From: Atopobium sp. oral taxon 810 str. F0209
GTDB lineage: Bacteria > Actinomycetota > Coriobacteriia > Coriobacteriales > Atopobiaceae
Length of the DNA stretch: 64,000 bases
Direction of reading: 5' to 3'
Assembly: GCF_000466405.1 (NCBI RefSeq)
Contig: NZ_KE952938.1
Span: 45,339-109,338 of the forward strand
Every line of letters begins with the position of its first letter. Positions within the stretch are counted from its first letter, which is position 1. Under the pieces are notes generated by a model, which made no database searches, was not told the DNA's origin, and was given only the letters and a program-made list of their open reading frames with translations. Position numbers and translations under genes: made by a program. Shown one piece after another: positions 19,601 through 28,762 of the stretch.

Positions 19601-20755
19601 CCTCGAAAAAGCACGGTTCTCCCATCAATTAGCGTTGTTGTTCCCATATATAACTCCGAAGAATACCTTTCGGAGTGCCTTGATTCTCTTGTAAACCAAA
19701 GTAAAAACGACATTGAAATCATTTGCGTAGATGATGGAAGCACGGACTCCTCATCTAAACTAATCAAAAAATTCGCTGAAAATGACCAACGAATAATACT
19801 TCTGCATCAAGAAAATCAAGGTCAAAGTGTTGCGCGCAATACAGGTGTTAGTTATTCAATAGGAAGATATATTTACTTCATTGATAGCGATGACATACTT
19901 GATACTCATGCGTTTGAAAAACTGTACGAAAAAATGGAGCTCGAAAAGCTTGATGTGCTCTTTTTTGAGGGTTTAAGTTTTGCGCATTCTAATGATGACC
20001 TAGAAGTGTACAAACGCTTTGATGGGAATTATCAAAGACATTATCTACACTCAGGTGTCCTTGATGGACCTGCATTGTTCCAAGAATTATGGAATGATGG
20101 GGACTATTGGGTTTCTCCCTGTATGCAGATGACACGTAAGGAACATTTTATTAATAATAATCTCTGGTTTCTTCCTGGAATCATTTATGAGGATAACTTC
20201 TATACGTTCAAGTCCCTTTTACATGCAAGACGAGCGAATTGTATTCATGACTCACTGTACAGGCGCCGAGTTCGCTCAGAATCAACAATGTCAAGCAAAT
20301 CAAGGTTCTTCAATTGCTACAGTTATTTCCAGGTATTTCTTGCTATGAGTGCCGAAATTTCAACTCATTCTCCAGAGGACAAAGGATGGACTACTGCATG
20401 TGAACTACGCGAACACATGTTACGCCATGCCAGGTCGCAATTCTCGAAGCTTTCTGGTATCGAACAAAACAAGCGATGGCTCATACCTGAATTTGAACTC
20501 TATTCTTTTGAGCGAAATATCACATCGTATTGTATGCTCAAGGAAATCATTAATACCAAGAATAATGAAATAAATACTTCCAATAGATTGGCAGCATCAA
20601 ACCTCAAAGTTGCAAATAAGTTGCAAACTAGGCTTTCCCAGATACAGGGAAGAAAAATTATTAAGCTGGGCTTAAGGCTAAAACGTTTTTTCAGAAGAGC
20701 GAAAAGAATACTGCGCAATCCAAGTCTCATCCTAAGAAAACTGGGGCTGTCCTAA
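16655..20755 (+). CDS. Giant family 2 glycosyltransferase with four tandem GT-A domains
   Basis: 1366 residues, one uninterrupted frame. Four GT2 domains start near residues 4, 316, 648 and 989. Domain 1 is complete (VSVIIPIYNAEEYL, ICVDDGSGD, FLDSDDVF) and is followed by WWPWDKLFR and FQEQRTTNDL. Domain 2 is near-canonical (ICVDAGSTDG, GIVETDDF). Domain 3 has lost key residues (CFDQNSLDN, LFINNYTF). Domain 4 is complete (ISVVVPIYNSEEYL, ICVDDGSTDSS, YFIDSDDIL), with YEDNFYTFKSLLHARR after it. The C-terminus is very basic (RLKRFFRRAKRILR), suggesting membrane-surface binding. Such an enzyme could add several different sugars in sequence to one acceptor. The gene has divergent promoter DNA upstream and no co-directional partner downstream. 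The substrates are unknown. Confidence 0.9.
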   Translation: MPKVSVIIPIYNAEEYLDECLKSVLSQTLSDIEVICVDDGSGDSSFAILNRFAKKDSRIKVIEQKNAGAGTARNNGMKVATGEYLSFLDSDDVFEPTMLEKLVAISDFEQLDVAVCRCNKFIHETKETIDIPWTIKSELIPANNHFQAIDIKKDFFEAFIWWPWDKLFRTQFIKDSSLYFQEQRTTNDLFFVVGATLLAKRIDYINDILIHQRVHEGSLAVTREKSWHCLFDALIKVRDFLQEKNLYDRFEQDFINYCVTFTSWHKNSINISTYQEMAPALSRAFKELGVADKPRKFFYKASIWSEAQKVLNWKTVAISVIMPSLNVRPYIRECVQSVCDQTLRNIEIICVDAGSTDGTLEILREFEKNDPRVTVIVSDKKSYGYQMNLGLKRAQGEYIGIVETDDFASPTMYANLFAVATKKSADVVKANWHCFQTKPIKHDTLFERYAGVPYNKVLTVDEKKKILDGASGIWSGIYRKDFLEKNEIDFLETPGASYQDTAFLLKVIMAAKSMILLKKGWLHYRIDNDNSSVHSLGKVFCVCDEMKSVHAYMNARPTLKKAYRSVIWSRTATVYDWNDRRLANNLRIGFLKEVQAEFTHGLESGSFKFDDLSDRYRRFIEQVLESPESYAARHKTLPQQFESSSSKESPLFTIVLEARNGEKNLRTCLDSLLAQTFSSFEVLCFDQNSLDNTAKILVKYTHEDPRFKVINNSGESLRNTAVNKSQGTYILFINNYTFLQPSCLELWGETIREQSPDILLSKQASYNLDSKKLSQETFGYDEVIYSSVRPFNSTTAPKQLFQVSSPSVLGKVYRTSFLKSLPYRFEVDASFRNDALLCSIALLQASKISICDTAVIIQVHTSKERRENHINSYASALANPWINLLGENGAFASNKYNNPLVLSSARALAAHTIHSDFNLLTSNNAQSIAVHTLDSDAVRSTGIFNLACESYEEEADYNFFQGIHAGFKIMPSPAAQTEVVVIPRKSTVLPSISVVVPIYNSEEYLSECLDSLVNQSKNDIEIICVDDGSTDSSSKLIKKFAENDQRIILLHQENQGQSVARNTGVSYSIGRYIYFIDSDDILDTHAFEKLYEKMELEKLDVLFFEGLSFAHSNDDLEVYKRFDGNYQRHYLHSGVLDGPALFQELWNDGDYWVSPCMQMTRKEHFINNNLWFLPGIIYEDNFYTFKSLLHARRANCIHDSLYRRRVRSESTMSSKSRFFNCYSYFQVFLAMSAEISTHSPEDKGWTTACELREHMLRHARSQFSKLSGIEQNKRWLIPEFELYSFERNITSYCMLKEIINTKNNEINTSNRLAASNLKVANKLQTRLSQIQGRKIIKLGLRLKRFFRRAKRILRNPSLILRKLGLS

Positions 20756-21055
20756 CTTTCTTCACCCCAATTTGCTCAGTAACCAAACGTGCCACCATGT
20801 GTTTCTACAAGGTGACACGTTTTACAATGAGTACTTATGTCTATTTGACATTGAGTTATCAGTAACTATCTTGTACTTCTTTATACCAAGCTGGCAGAGT
20901 GACGAGGCATTCTACAAACCTATCGGACAGGAGTTGCGCGAGATGCTATTGAGGATTTCTCGATTATTGCTTTAGACGCTATTATTTTTAACCATACATA
21001 TAAGAACGATTTTAGACACTTATAATTTACTACGTCTAAAGATAGAGCAGTTTTT
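20756..21055. other. Intergenic stretch, nothing convincing
   Basis: 300 bases between the 1366-residue glycosyltransferase and the acyltransferase. A short frame reading ARDAIEDFSIIALDAIIF ends at about 21,024 and could be debris, but it has no start or recognisable family. A weak AGATAGAG lies before the acyltransferase ATG. Confidence 0.4.
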
Positions 21056-22237
21056 ATGAAACATATTAAGAAACGCAATATTCAAACCCAGACCATAAGG
21101 CGAAAACGTAACACCGCAATCGAACTAATGCGTATCGTTGGCTGCCTTTGTGTAATCGCTTGCCATATTAATCCGGGTCCCTTGAAACACGGAGTAGCAT
21201 ACAACTCCCAGATTTTTATCACTTGTCTAATTGCTGATGGCGTAGCAATGTTTTGGTTTATTACGGGGTGCTTTTTATTTCGAGAAGACTTTAACTATCA
21301 GAATACCTTGAGTCACTTTGGTAAAAAAGTAGGTATTCCAGTAGGCATCTTTAGTCTTTTCATTTTTTACTTTTATGACTTTGTTATATCCGGAGCGTCC
21401 ATTTTTGAATCCCTTAATCATCCACTCAGCGACTATAAAATCTTAATAATATGTATAGCCAAATTGGTTGTTCCCATTAAGCGCAGCGGGCATCTTTGGT
21501 TTCTTGTAGCTTATTTCTTGCTTCTTCTAATCTCTCCTGCACTTAATGCTTTTGCGCTTTATCTCAGAAAATCTAATAAGCGAGAGAACATATTTCTTGC
21601 TCTTTCCTTCATTGGACTGACGATAAATACTCTGACAAATAATGTAACTTTTGCGTTTTCGCACCATGGACTTAATGCGATGATCCCTGGGGCAATCATA
21701 GTTCTCTGGGGCGATATCTTTTACCGCAGATGGAACAAAAGGCCTAGTTCAGCTTATTTCCATCAGCTGCTTGTTGCATTAGTCGCTCTTGTGGGGATAG
21801 TTTGCATTAATGTTGCACGTACTGCATTTCAGCACCGAGCCTATCTGCAAGGACTTGATCATACCGTGGCGCTCTTTTGGTATTCACCTTTTGGTGTATT
21901 AGTTACCCTCTGCATCTTTATATTGTGCACATCTTCAATACAACAAAATGCCCATCCAAGACTTGAATCCATTATTTGCGCTGTAGCATCGCTCACGTTC
22001 CCCATATATGTCATTCATAACTTTGTTATTGATATGCTTAATACCTATGGAATTATTCCTTTTATTAAATCCCATTTATTACATGGAATGTCAGGATTTT
22101 GGACTCTCTGCTTCATCCTTTGTACTGCCACTATTATCTTTCTTGTAAGCCTTACCGTTTGTGGAGCACTGGGCAATCTATTCGGAATCTTTGCCACAAA
22201 AACTAAACACAATAAATCTTTCTCCCGAATTAGGTGA
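21056..22237 (+). CDS. Membrane acyltransferase, acyltransferase-3 family
   Basis: 393 residues with about ten predicted membrane segments. The N-terminal signature RKRNTAIELMRIVGCLCVIACH supplies the conserved Arg and His of acyltransferase-3 enzymes in the first helix, and a GHLWFLVAYFLLLL segment near 145 is the second family landmark. These proteins move acetyl or other acyl groups (often O-acetyl) onto sugars of surface polysaccharides, wall or lipids. C-terminal residues are basic and cytoplasmic. It is read rightward, and the next gene is convergent after 68 bases. Its place among glycosyltransferases suggests it decorates the same polymer; acyl donor and target sugar are unknown. Confidence 0.88.
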   Translation: MKHIKKRNIQTQTIRRKRNTAIELMRIVGCLCVIACHINPGPLKHGVAYNSQIFITCLIADGVAMFWFITGCFLFREDFNYQNTLSHFGKKVGIPVGIFSLFIFYFYDFVISGASIFESLNHPLSDYKILIICIAKLVVPIKRSGHLWFLVAYFLLLLISPALNAFALYLRKSNKRENIFLALSFIGLTINTLTNNVTFAFSHHGLNAMIPGAIIVLWGDIFYRRWNKRPSSAYFHQLLVALVALVGIVCINVARTAFQHRAYLQGLDHTVALFWYSPFGVLVTLCIFILCTSSIQQNAHPRLESIICAVASLTFPIYVIHNFVIDMLNTYGIIPFIKSHLLHGMSGFWTLCFILCTATIIFLVSLTVCGALGNLFGIFATKTKHNKSFSRIR

Positions 22238-22305
22238 GATAATCCTACTTCCCACAAATAGGCACCATTATATTGACTGTCAAGTCATTTATATGATATC
22301 CGCAA

Positions 22306-24159
22306 TTATTGATTATTTCTAAAACAATGGCAAATGGAAAAAGATGCAATGACAGGCATCGAAGCCATCAATGGCAGTGCATAACGCAACAAACCATTCA
22401 CAGGGCTTACCAAGCATAGTGCCACATTCAGTGCAGCTCCCAGAAGGAGCCATACAGAATGTCCGCGCTTGGTATACAACATGAAACCCCAAAAAAATAA
22501 AAGAGCCCATGTATAGCTTGCTGGATTTACGCATAGCGAAAGAAGTGGGTAAACTTTCCATATATCCGTATAACTCTTCATGATATTTCGGCCTAGTTGC
22601 GGAAGCTCATAATGAAAATCAAATGCACCCGTTGCAAGGGGTTCCCCCTTGATATAGAAGGGGTAGGATGACAATACCTCATGCGCTTCAAAGGGATAGA
22701 AATAACCATATGTATTAGCTAAAGTTGCATCAATATAAACCCTCGGATGACGCAACCCCATTGCAAACCAAACTTTAAAGTACTTTAACAAATCCTTTTT
22801 TGTACTTTCTGCCTTGAACATATCTTTGATAAAGTCTGCATTGTCTGGATTGTACCTACGTCCTAATGCAGAAGCAGGCAGCACTTGATTAATAACGGCA
22901 AACTCTTCTTTGCTGACTTCATCTGGTCGGAGTTTCACGAAACGTGCAGTCTGTTGAAATGGCACTGAAAGAACTTCTTTAACAGATCCTGGTACAACGC
23001 CTAAAGCATTCATAAGAGGTCCGCTAACAAGTTTAAAAATTACAAACATAATTATTGCAGAGTTACAAAGATACTGACGTAAGTGCGGAGTCTTCTTTCC
23101 CGCTAGCAAGATAAGTACGAATAGCTGTGGGATACAAAAGTAGATACCATTATTGCGAGAAAAACTAACTGCCAGTCCCAATGCAAGAAGAATTAATGTA
23201 TAAAAAAGAGGCGATCTCTTGGACGTATTTTCAGAACTAGTATCTTTGCTCTCTATATAAAGCTGGATACTCGTCGCAAAGAAAAGAGTCCATGTAGCAC
23301 AAAATGGTCCATCTTTCATAACAGCCTGAGCATACCCACCCCAAACAGGTAGCACTGCAAAAAATAGCAAGGTTCCAATACCCGCATGCCGTGACCAACT
23401 CTGAATAATCTGACAAACTGCCGAATAACAGAGAGCCTCCATTACCGTAAAGAACGTAACGCATACGAAAAGCCCAACATTATTGCTAACAAGATTGCCT
23501 AGTGAGATGAGGGCCCCTATTAGCAAAGTCATGAGATACGGATGATGATTGGATAGAGGGCTAATTCCAAATGCTTGATTTATTTCAACATAGCCATCAT
23601 AAGGAATCGAACCTGGAAAGAAAGCAAGTAAAAAGGGTGACCATGCAAGAATCAAAACGATAAAAAAGAAAAATAGGGAGTGATCAACGAAGTGCATCTT
23701 ATCGTTAGTGACATACTTAATTCCAATTTGATTATTCTCAAGCCCATTAAAAGCAAAACAAATAACTACATCGAAGAGATAAAAATACCCAAGTAATACA
23801 AGCAAGGCAACAAAGGATTGTTTGATATTCTGCAAAATAAATGAGCTATTACCCATTTGAGAAAAGCTCATACCTATAAGGGTACATAAAGCAAAAATTA
23901 GTGCGAGTGTATGTGTAATTGCTTTACCACATTGTTGAACGACCCTAAAAATCTTTCGATGCAAAGCGAGTATTGCTATCGATAACATCCCTATAGGAAG
24001 AGCGGTGCCATCAACCGAATCAACAACAATATGAGTAATAGAGGTCGATTTAGAGACAATGCCTGTAGATGAAAGAGCAAGGACAGATACTAGTGCTAGG
24101 AGCAAGCTTACCGCATTCATTGTTGATTTGTTATATCTATAACTAAAGTCTTGAATCAT
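22306..24159 (-). CDS. Polytopic membrane protein, DUF6020-like (GT-C type architecture)
   Basis: 617 residues with about twelve membrane segments. The loop after the fifth or sixth segment reads FFPGSIPYDGYVEINQAFG then SNHHPY, and SFSRNNGIYF follows later; the C-terminal outer region has VPFQQTARFVKL and HPRVYIDATLANTYGYFYPF. The same landmarks, in the same order, occur in the 618-residue protein at 28763 (FPGVLHIDALTSL, FRNDGKFI, LPAQQTARYV, HPGIYLSATFNQTYGYYFP), so the two are paralogues. Multi-pass layout with an acidic loop near the first large periplasmic segment suggests a lipid-phosphate-sugar dependent GT-C transferase acting outside the membrane; this is inference. GAGGTG precedes the ATG. 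Divergent from ugd. Confidence 0.75.
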   Translation of the reverse strand: MIQDFSYRYNKSTMNAVSLLLALVSVLALSSTGIVSKSTSITHIVVDSVDGTALPIGMLSIAILALHRKIFRVVQQCGKAITHTLALIFALCTLIGMSFSQMGNSSFILQNIKQSFVALLVLLGYFYLFDVVICFAFNGLENNQIGIKYVTNDKMHFVDHSLFFFFIVLILAWSPFLLAFFPGSIPYDGYVEINQAFGISPLSNHHPYLMTLLIGALISLGNLVSNNVGLFVCVTFFTVMEALCYSAVCQIIQSWSRHAGIGTLLFFAVLPVWGGYAQAVMKDGPFCATWTLFFATSIQLYIESKDTSSENTSKRSPLFYTLILLALGLAVSFSRNNGIYFCIPQLFVLILLAGKKTPHLRQYLCNSAIIMFVIFKLVSGPLMNALGVVPGSVKEVLSVPFQQTARFVKLRPDEVSKEEFAVINQVLPASALGRRYNPDNADFIKDMFKAESTKKDLLKYFKVWFAMGLRHPRVYIDATLANTYGYFYPFEAHEVLSSYPFYIKGEPLATGAFDFHYELPQLGRNIMKSYTDIWKVYPLLSLCVNPASYTWALLFFWGFMLYTKRGHSVWLLLGAALNVALCLVSPVNGLLRYALPLMASMPVIASFSICHCFRNNQ

Positions 24160-24302
24160 TCAACACCTCAACCATTTATGACTATTCAAACACTCATTCG
24201 CCCACTCATAAACTTATCGGTCTTATAGACACATATATTGAGTGACCACGTCTACAATAAGAGTATATGTAATACTTTGCCTAAAACTTAGGAGGTAAAA
24301 AC

Positions 24303-25523
24303 ATGAATATCGCGGTTGGCGGTACTGGATATGTTGGTCTCTCTTTGGCCATTCTTCTTGCCCAACATAACCAAGTAACAGCTGTCGATGTTATCCCCAA
24401 AAAGGTTGAGAAACTCAATAACTGGCAGAGTCCCATTGCTGATACAGAAATTGAACGCTTTTTGAAAGAAGCCTCCGAGGGTAAACGCAAGCTCAATCTA
24501 ACTGCAACAACTAGCGCCGCAACAGCGTATGCCAATGCTGACCTTGTAGTAATCGCTACACCCACCAACTATGACGCACGCAAAAATTTTTTTGACACCC
24601 ACTTTGTTGAACAGGTTATTGAACTTGTGCTCGAGATCAATCCCAAAGCGACAATGGTTGTAAAGTCCACCGTACCAGTTGGCTATACCAAATCAATTTG
24701 TGCACGCTATCCAAAGGGCAAATTTCTTTTTAGCCCTGAGTTTTTGCGCGAAGGTCATGCTCTTTATGACAATCTGCATCCTAGCCGTATTATTGTTGGA
24801 ACTCCTTTTGAGGATATGCGTGCTGAAGCAGAGCGTTTTGCTTCCTTGCTTGCAGAAGGTGCTGAAGATACAGATGTGCCCACACTTGTAATGCACGCAA
24901 CTGAGGCAGAAGCAGTAAAGCTTTTTGCAAATACCTATCTTGCTCTTCGTGTTGCTTATTTCAACGAGCTTGATACCTACTGTGAGGTACGAGGACTTGA
25001 CACCGCTTCAGTGGTCCGTGGTGTTTGCCTTGAGCCACGTGTCGGTGATTTCTACAACAATCCCAGCTTTGGCTATGGAGGGTATTGTCTGCCTAAAGAC
25101 ACAAAACAGCTCTTGGCAAATTATCAGGATGTACCTCAGAACCTCATTAGCGCTATTGTGCAATCTAATCGCACACGAAAAGATTTTGTTGCCGAAGAAA
25201 TAATTGATCGCTGCCGCTTACTCAAGGAACATGGAGTCAAACATCCTCTTGTAGGCATCTACCGCCTGACTATGAAGTCTGGATCAGATAATTTCCGTGC
25301 CTCAAGCATCCAGGGCATTATGAAACGCATAAAAGCAAAGGGTTTCCAGTGTCTTGTTTATGAGCCAACTCTTGATGCTCCAGATTTCTTTGAAAGCGAG
25401 GTCACTCATAACCTTAACTACTTTAATGAGAACGCTGATATCATCGTTGCAAATCGCTGGAACGATGACCTTAGCAGCGTTTCTTCAAAAGTCTATACAA
25501 GAGATTTATTCTGCCGTGATTAA
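24303..25523 (+). CDS. ugd: UDP-glucose 6-dehydrogenase
   Basis: 406 residues. Oxidises UDP-glucose to UDP-glucuronate with two NAD+, supplying an acidic sugar for a capsule or teichuronic-type polymer. The N-terminal Rossmann motif is [11 protein letters not shown] (6-16). VIATPTNYD follows near 84, KSTVPVG near 122, the FSPEFLREG substrate loop near 143, and the catalytic Cys in [14 protein letters not shown] near 258-271. The C-terminal half carries [18 protein letters not shown]. Length is as expected for the family. An excellent AGGAGG sits 7 bases before the ATG. It starts 143 bases from the divergent DUF6020-like gene and is followed after 45 bases by the tandem glycosyltransferase at 25569, probably in one transcript. 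Enzymes for UDP-ManNAc or UDP-GlcNAc dehydrogenation look similar but usually differ in the substrate loop. Confidence 0.9.
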   Translation: MNIAVGGTGYVGLSLAILLAQHNQVTAVDVIPKKVEKLNNWQSPIADTEIERFLKEASEGKRKLNLTATTSAATAYANADLVVIATPTNYDARKNFFDTHFVEQVIELVLEINPKATMVVKSTVPVGYTKSICARYPKGKFLFSPEFLREGHALYDNLHPSRIIVGTPFEDMRAEAERFASLLAEGAEDTDVPTLVMHATEAEAVKLFANTYLALRVAYFNELDTYCEVRGLDTASVVRGVCLEPRVGDFYNNPSFGYGGYCLPKDTKQLLANYQDVPQNLISAIVQSNRTRKDFVAEEIIDRCRLLKEHGVKHPLVGIYRLTMKSGSDNFRASSIQGIMKRIKAKGFQCLVYEPTLDAPDFFESEVTHNLNYFNENADIIVANRWNDDLSSVSSKVYTRDLFCRD

Positions 25524-25568
25524 TGCATTGCGCTTTTGGCTCTGTTAGTTCGAATATATGGAAGCTAC

Positions 25569-28500
25569 ATGTCGCCTAAAATTTCAATAGTTGTCCCCAT
25601 CAAACAATACTCTGAGTATCTTGAAGACACACTATCTAGTGCGCTCACGCAATCGCTCAAGGATATCGAACTCATCTGCATGAATGGAGCGCATGATACT
25701 AAAATATGCAGTGCGCTCAAAACTGCTATAGATAACGACCCGCGCGTCAAGGTTATTGACCTTAACACTAAAGAGGAGGGTGTACTCTATAACACTGGAC
25801 TTGAGACAGCAACAGGAGAGTACATCCACTTTCTTATGCCAGGCGATCAAATCCTCAATTTCGCCTACGAAGCGCTCTATAACAAAGTACAGCGTTACGA
25901 CCTTGACTACTTACATTTTGTTACTGCACCGTATGTCCGCAATAAAAAGCAAATTTTAAACATAGAGAGCTTCACTCTTGAGAACTTACATCCAAATGAT
26001 TTTAATCATCTACTCAACTTAGACGTGGAAAGTCTTTTATATCGACTCAATAACTCTGTTTGGACGGGATTATATCGCAGAGCATTTCTGCGGGAACATC
26101 GTATTGATTTTGGTTGTAATCCAACACAAATCGAGCAGTTCTTCTATTGGAATCTAGTTGCTTGCAAACCGCGTGCAGCAATTTCTCGCGACTGCCTTCT
26201 TTTACACACTATTGTGGATTGCAAAATACTTGAAAGTAATAATGTCCTTCATACTGTTAAAGAGCAACTTAAAGCAATTGAGGCACTTCGCAATAAACTA
26301 TCTCAACGCAACGTTGCAGATGACATTACAGCAGTAGCTCTTTGTAATTCAATTGGTGACTGCATTGAATGCGTACAACATAACACCATTGAAGAAAGTT
26401 CATTTCGTGAAGTTAGAACTATACTAGCGTCCTATATCAAAACGTTACCAGGCACTCTCTGGAACCCAACTTTCAAACTTCTCAAAATAGCCCAGCAAAA
26501 TATCACCGATGGAAATTCTCCCAAACAGATTTCGCATGAAGCTATGCCTTTTTTCCATGCAGAATCCACTCATCCCAAAGTATCTATCGTAGTTCCAATC
26601 CATAATCAAGAAGAATATTTAAACCAATCCCTGCACAGTCTGACAACTCAATCTCTTGAGGACCTAGAATTTCTTTGTATCAATAATGATGCTTCAGAAC
26701 AATCTTTGGCAATCTACAATGAATACGCCGCTATCGATAAACGCTTTCGTTTGTTTAGCAAGCTAGATACTAGTTTGGGCGACTCGATAAATCTTTGTAT
26801 ACAGAACGCGCGAGGAAAATATCTAAGCATTTTCAAATCTATTGACTATGTTTTGCCGGAAATGTATGAGAGGTTTTATTCAATTGCCAATCGAAAATCT
26901 TTGGATTTTATAAAAGGTAATTTTTATCGTTTTACCACAGATATGAACGGCACTGAGTGCTTGCGGCTCAGGCATTTAAGTGATGATAATTCTTACTATG
27001 GAAGTATAGTAAATACCAGTACAGATGACAGAACTTTTTCCTTTGCCATGGGCACTTGCTCGAGTATCTATTCCATGAATTTTCTCAAAAGGTGGCACAT
27101 TCAGTACAGCAGATCTTCTGAAGATATCCTCCAGGATGACGCTTTTTGCTTTCAGATACTTGCCCGCGCGACTCGTGCTCAATTCATCAAGACGCCTTTT
27201 TATATGAGCCGTTGCGATAATTCAGCATCTTCATTTACCAGCTCAGACAAGATACACGCAATAGCTCAAGAATATGAGTATATTTACAACTGGCTCCATT
27301 CTAAGCCTAATTTATATGAACGTTATGAAACTATTTACTGGTATAAAAAGCTCGATAACGCTTATTCTACCTATCTGCAAATACCGCTTGCAGCAAAAAC
27401 TGAATATGCCAAACGTATATACGATGAGTTTGCAAAACCATTTGTCCAAGGCAAGATTAGTCGTCAATTGAGTGGGGAAGTTCGCTGGAAATTTTTAGCG
27501 GAACTTATCGATAACCCTAAAGCATTTGCTAAAAAAATTCGTATTTCAATCATTATGCCCATCTATAACGCTGAGCGATATCTCCATGAAACTCTTGACT
27601 GCTTGGTACATCAACTCAATAATTCAGCAGAACTTATCTGCGTTGATGATGGATCGACAGACTCAACGTCAAAAATTCTGGCTGAGTATGCCGATAGATT
27701 TGAGCAGTTTACCGTCATTACGCAGAAAAATACTGGTGCAGGTGCCGCGCGTAATGTTGGCATGGCATACGCTCACGGCGAATATCTGATGTTTCTTGAC
27801 TGTGATGACATCTACGAACCAGATTTAATTCGCACTGCTTATGAAACTGCATATTCTCAACAGAGTGATGTTGTTGTATTTAACAGCAATGATTACTTTG
27901 AAGACACACATGTATATCGCAAGACAAAGGGTAACATTCGCACCGAGCTCCTGCCAGCTGAATGTCCTTTTAATAGTAAGGATATTTATTACGATGTATT
28001 TCGAGCCTTTATTGGATGGCCTTGGGATAAGCTTTTTCGAGCGGATTTCATCCGTGCTAATGGTATTAAATTCCAAGAGCAGCGTACAACAAATGATTTA
28101 CTTTTTGTTTTTTCAGCTATCATTCGCGCGGAGCGTATATCCACGATTAATACCGTGCTTGCACATCACCGTCGAGCAAGTGACTCCTTATCTGTTACGC
28201 GTGAAAAGAGCTGGTATTGCTTCTATAACGCCTTAATTGCATTGCGTGAAAAATTACAGGAATGGGAGGTCTGGGAGCGTTATGAGCAAGACTTCATAAA
28301 CTATGCACTACATTTCTCACTTTGGAATCTTAATACACTTTACGGCGAGACATACGGGATGCTTTTTAATTTGCTAAAAAATAAATGGTTCAAGAATCTA
28401 GGAATCGTTGATAAACCTGCTTCGTATTTTTATCATCCGGATGACTACGAGAGCTATAGGTACATCTGCGACAATGATGCCAGTTTGTACACTTCCCGCC

Positions 28501-28694
28501 GTATCGGTCTTCTTCTCGAAAAGAACCGCGAAAAAACCGATTCTATTAATGAAATTAGAGGCATATCAAAAAAAATTAGAAAGCAATTCGATGCTACTAA
28601 TTCTCAACTTGAAAGGATTCGTTCTACTTCTACCTTTAAGCTGGGAACAAAATTACTATCACTCGGATATAACCTAAGGTTGATAAAGCATTAA
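25569..28694 (+). CDS. Giant family 2 glycosyltransferase with three tandem GT-A domains, only the last intact
   Basis: About 1041 residues from the ATG at 25569 (GGAAG four bases before it); a TTG at 25536 in the same frame is less likely. Domain 1 (3-230) keeps ISIVVPIKQYSEYL but has ICMNGAHD and FLMPGDQ in place of the nucleotide and metal motifs. Domain 2 (from about 335) has VSIVVPIHNQEEYL with CINNDASE and FKSIDYV, also degraded. Domain 3 (from about 656) is canonical: ISIIMPIYNAERYL, ICVDDGSTDST, AGAARNVGMA, FLDCDDIYEPD, then GWPWDKLFR and FQEQRTTNDL. The last domain is close to domain 1 of the 1366-residue protein. A single active site with two inactive copies suggests that the latter bind acceptor or partners. 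It follows ugd and precedes the DUF6020-like gene on the same strand. Confidence 0.88.
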   Translation: MSPKISIVVPIKQYSEYLEDTLSSALTQSLKDIELICMNGAHDTKICSALKTAIDNDPRVKVIDLNTKEEGVLYNTGLETATGEYIHFLMPGDQILNFAYEALYNKVQRYDLDYLHFVTAPYVRNKKQILNIESFTLENLHPNDFNHLLNLDVESLLYRLNNSVWTGLYRRAFLREHRIDFGCNPTQIEQFFYWNLVACKPRAAISRDCLLLHTIVDCKILESNNVLHTVKEQLKAIEALRNKLSQRNVADDITAVALCNSIGDCIECVQHNTIEESSFREVRTILASYIKTLPGTLWNPTFKLLKIAQQNITDGNSPKQISHEAMPFFHAESTHPKVSIVVPIHNQEEYLNQSLHSLTTQSLEDLEFLCINNDASEQSLAIYNEYAAIDKRFRLFSKLDTSLGDSINLCIQNARGKYLSIFKSIDYVLPEMYERFYSIANRKSLDFIKGNFYRFTTDMNGTECLRLRHLSDDNSYYGSIVNTSTDDRTFSFAMGTCSSIYSMNFLKRWHIQYSRSSEDILQDDAFCFQILARATRAQFIKTPFYMSRCDNSASSFTSSDKIHAIAQEYEYIYNWLHSKPNLYERYETIYWYKKLDNAYSTYLQIPLAAKTEYAKRIYDEFAKPFVQGKISRQLSGEVRWKFLAELIDNPKAFAKKIRISIIMPIYNAERYLHETLDCLVHQLNNSAELICVDDGSTDSTSKILAEYADRFEQFTVITQKNTGAGAARNVGMAYAHGEYLMFLDCDDIYEPDLIRTAYETAYSQQSDVVVFNSNDYFEDTHVYRKTKGNIRTELLPAECPFNSKDIYYDVFRAFIGWPWDKLFRADFIRANGIKFQEQRTTNDLLFVFSAIIRAERISTINTVLAHHRRASDSLSVTREKSWYCFYNALIALREKLQEWEVWERYEQDFINYALHFSLWNLNTLYGETYGMLFNLLKNKWFKNLGIVDKPASYFYHPDDYESYRYICDNDASLYTSRRIGLLLEKNREKTDSINEIRGISKKIRKQFDATNSQLERIRSTSTFKLGTKLLSLGYNLRLIKH

Positions 28695-28762
28695 ACACAA
28701 CCAAAAAATATTCTTAATTGTATGAAAAATATCCAAGCTAAACAAACATGGGGCGGTGCTAA

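Noticed and set aside
20772..20975. 67-codon rightward frame after the giant glycosyltransferase
   Set aside because: No ribosome site, odd composition (many Cys and Leu) and no family resemblance.
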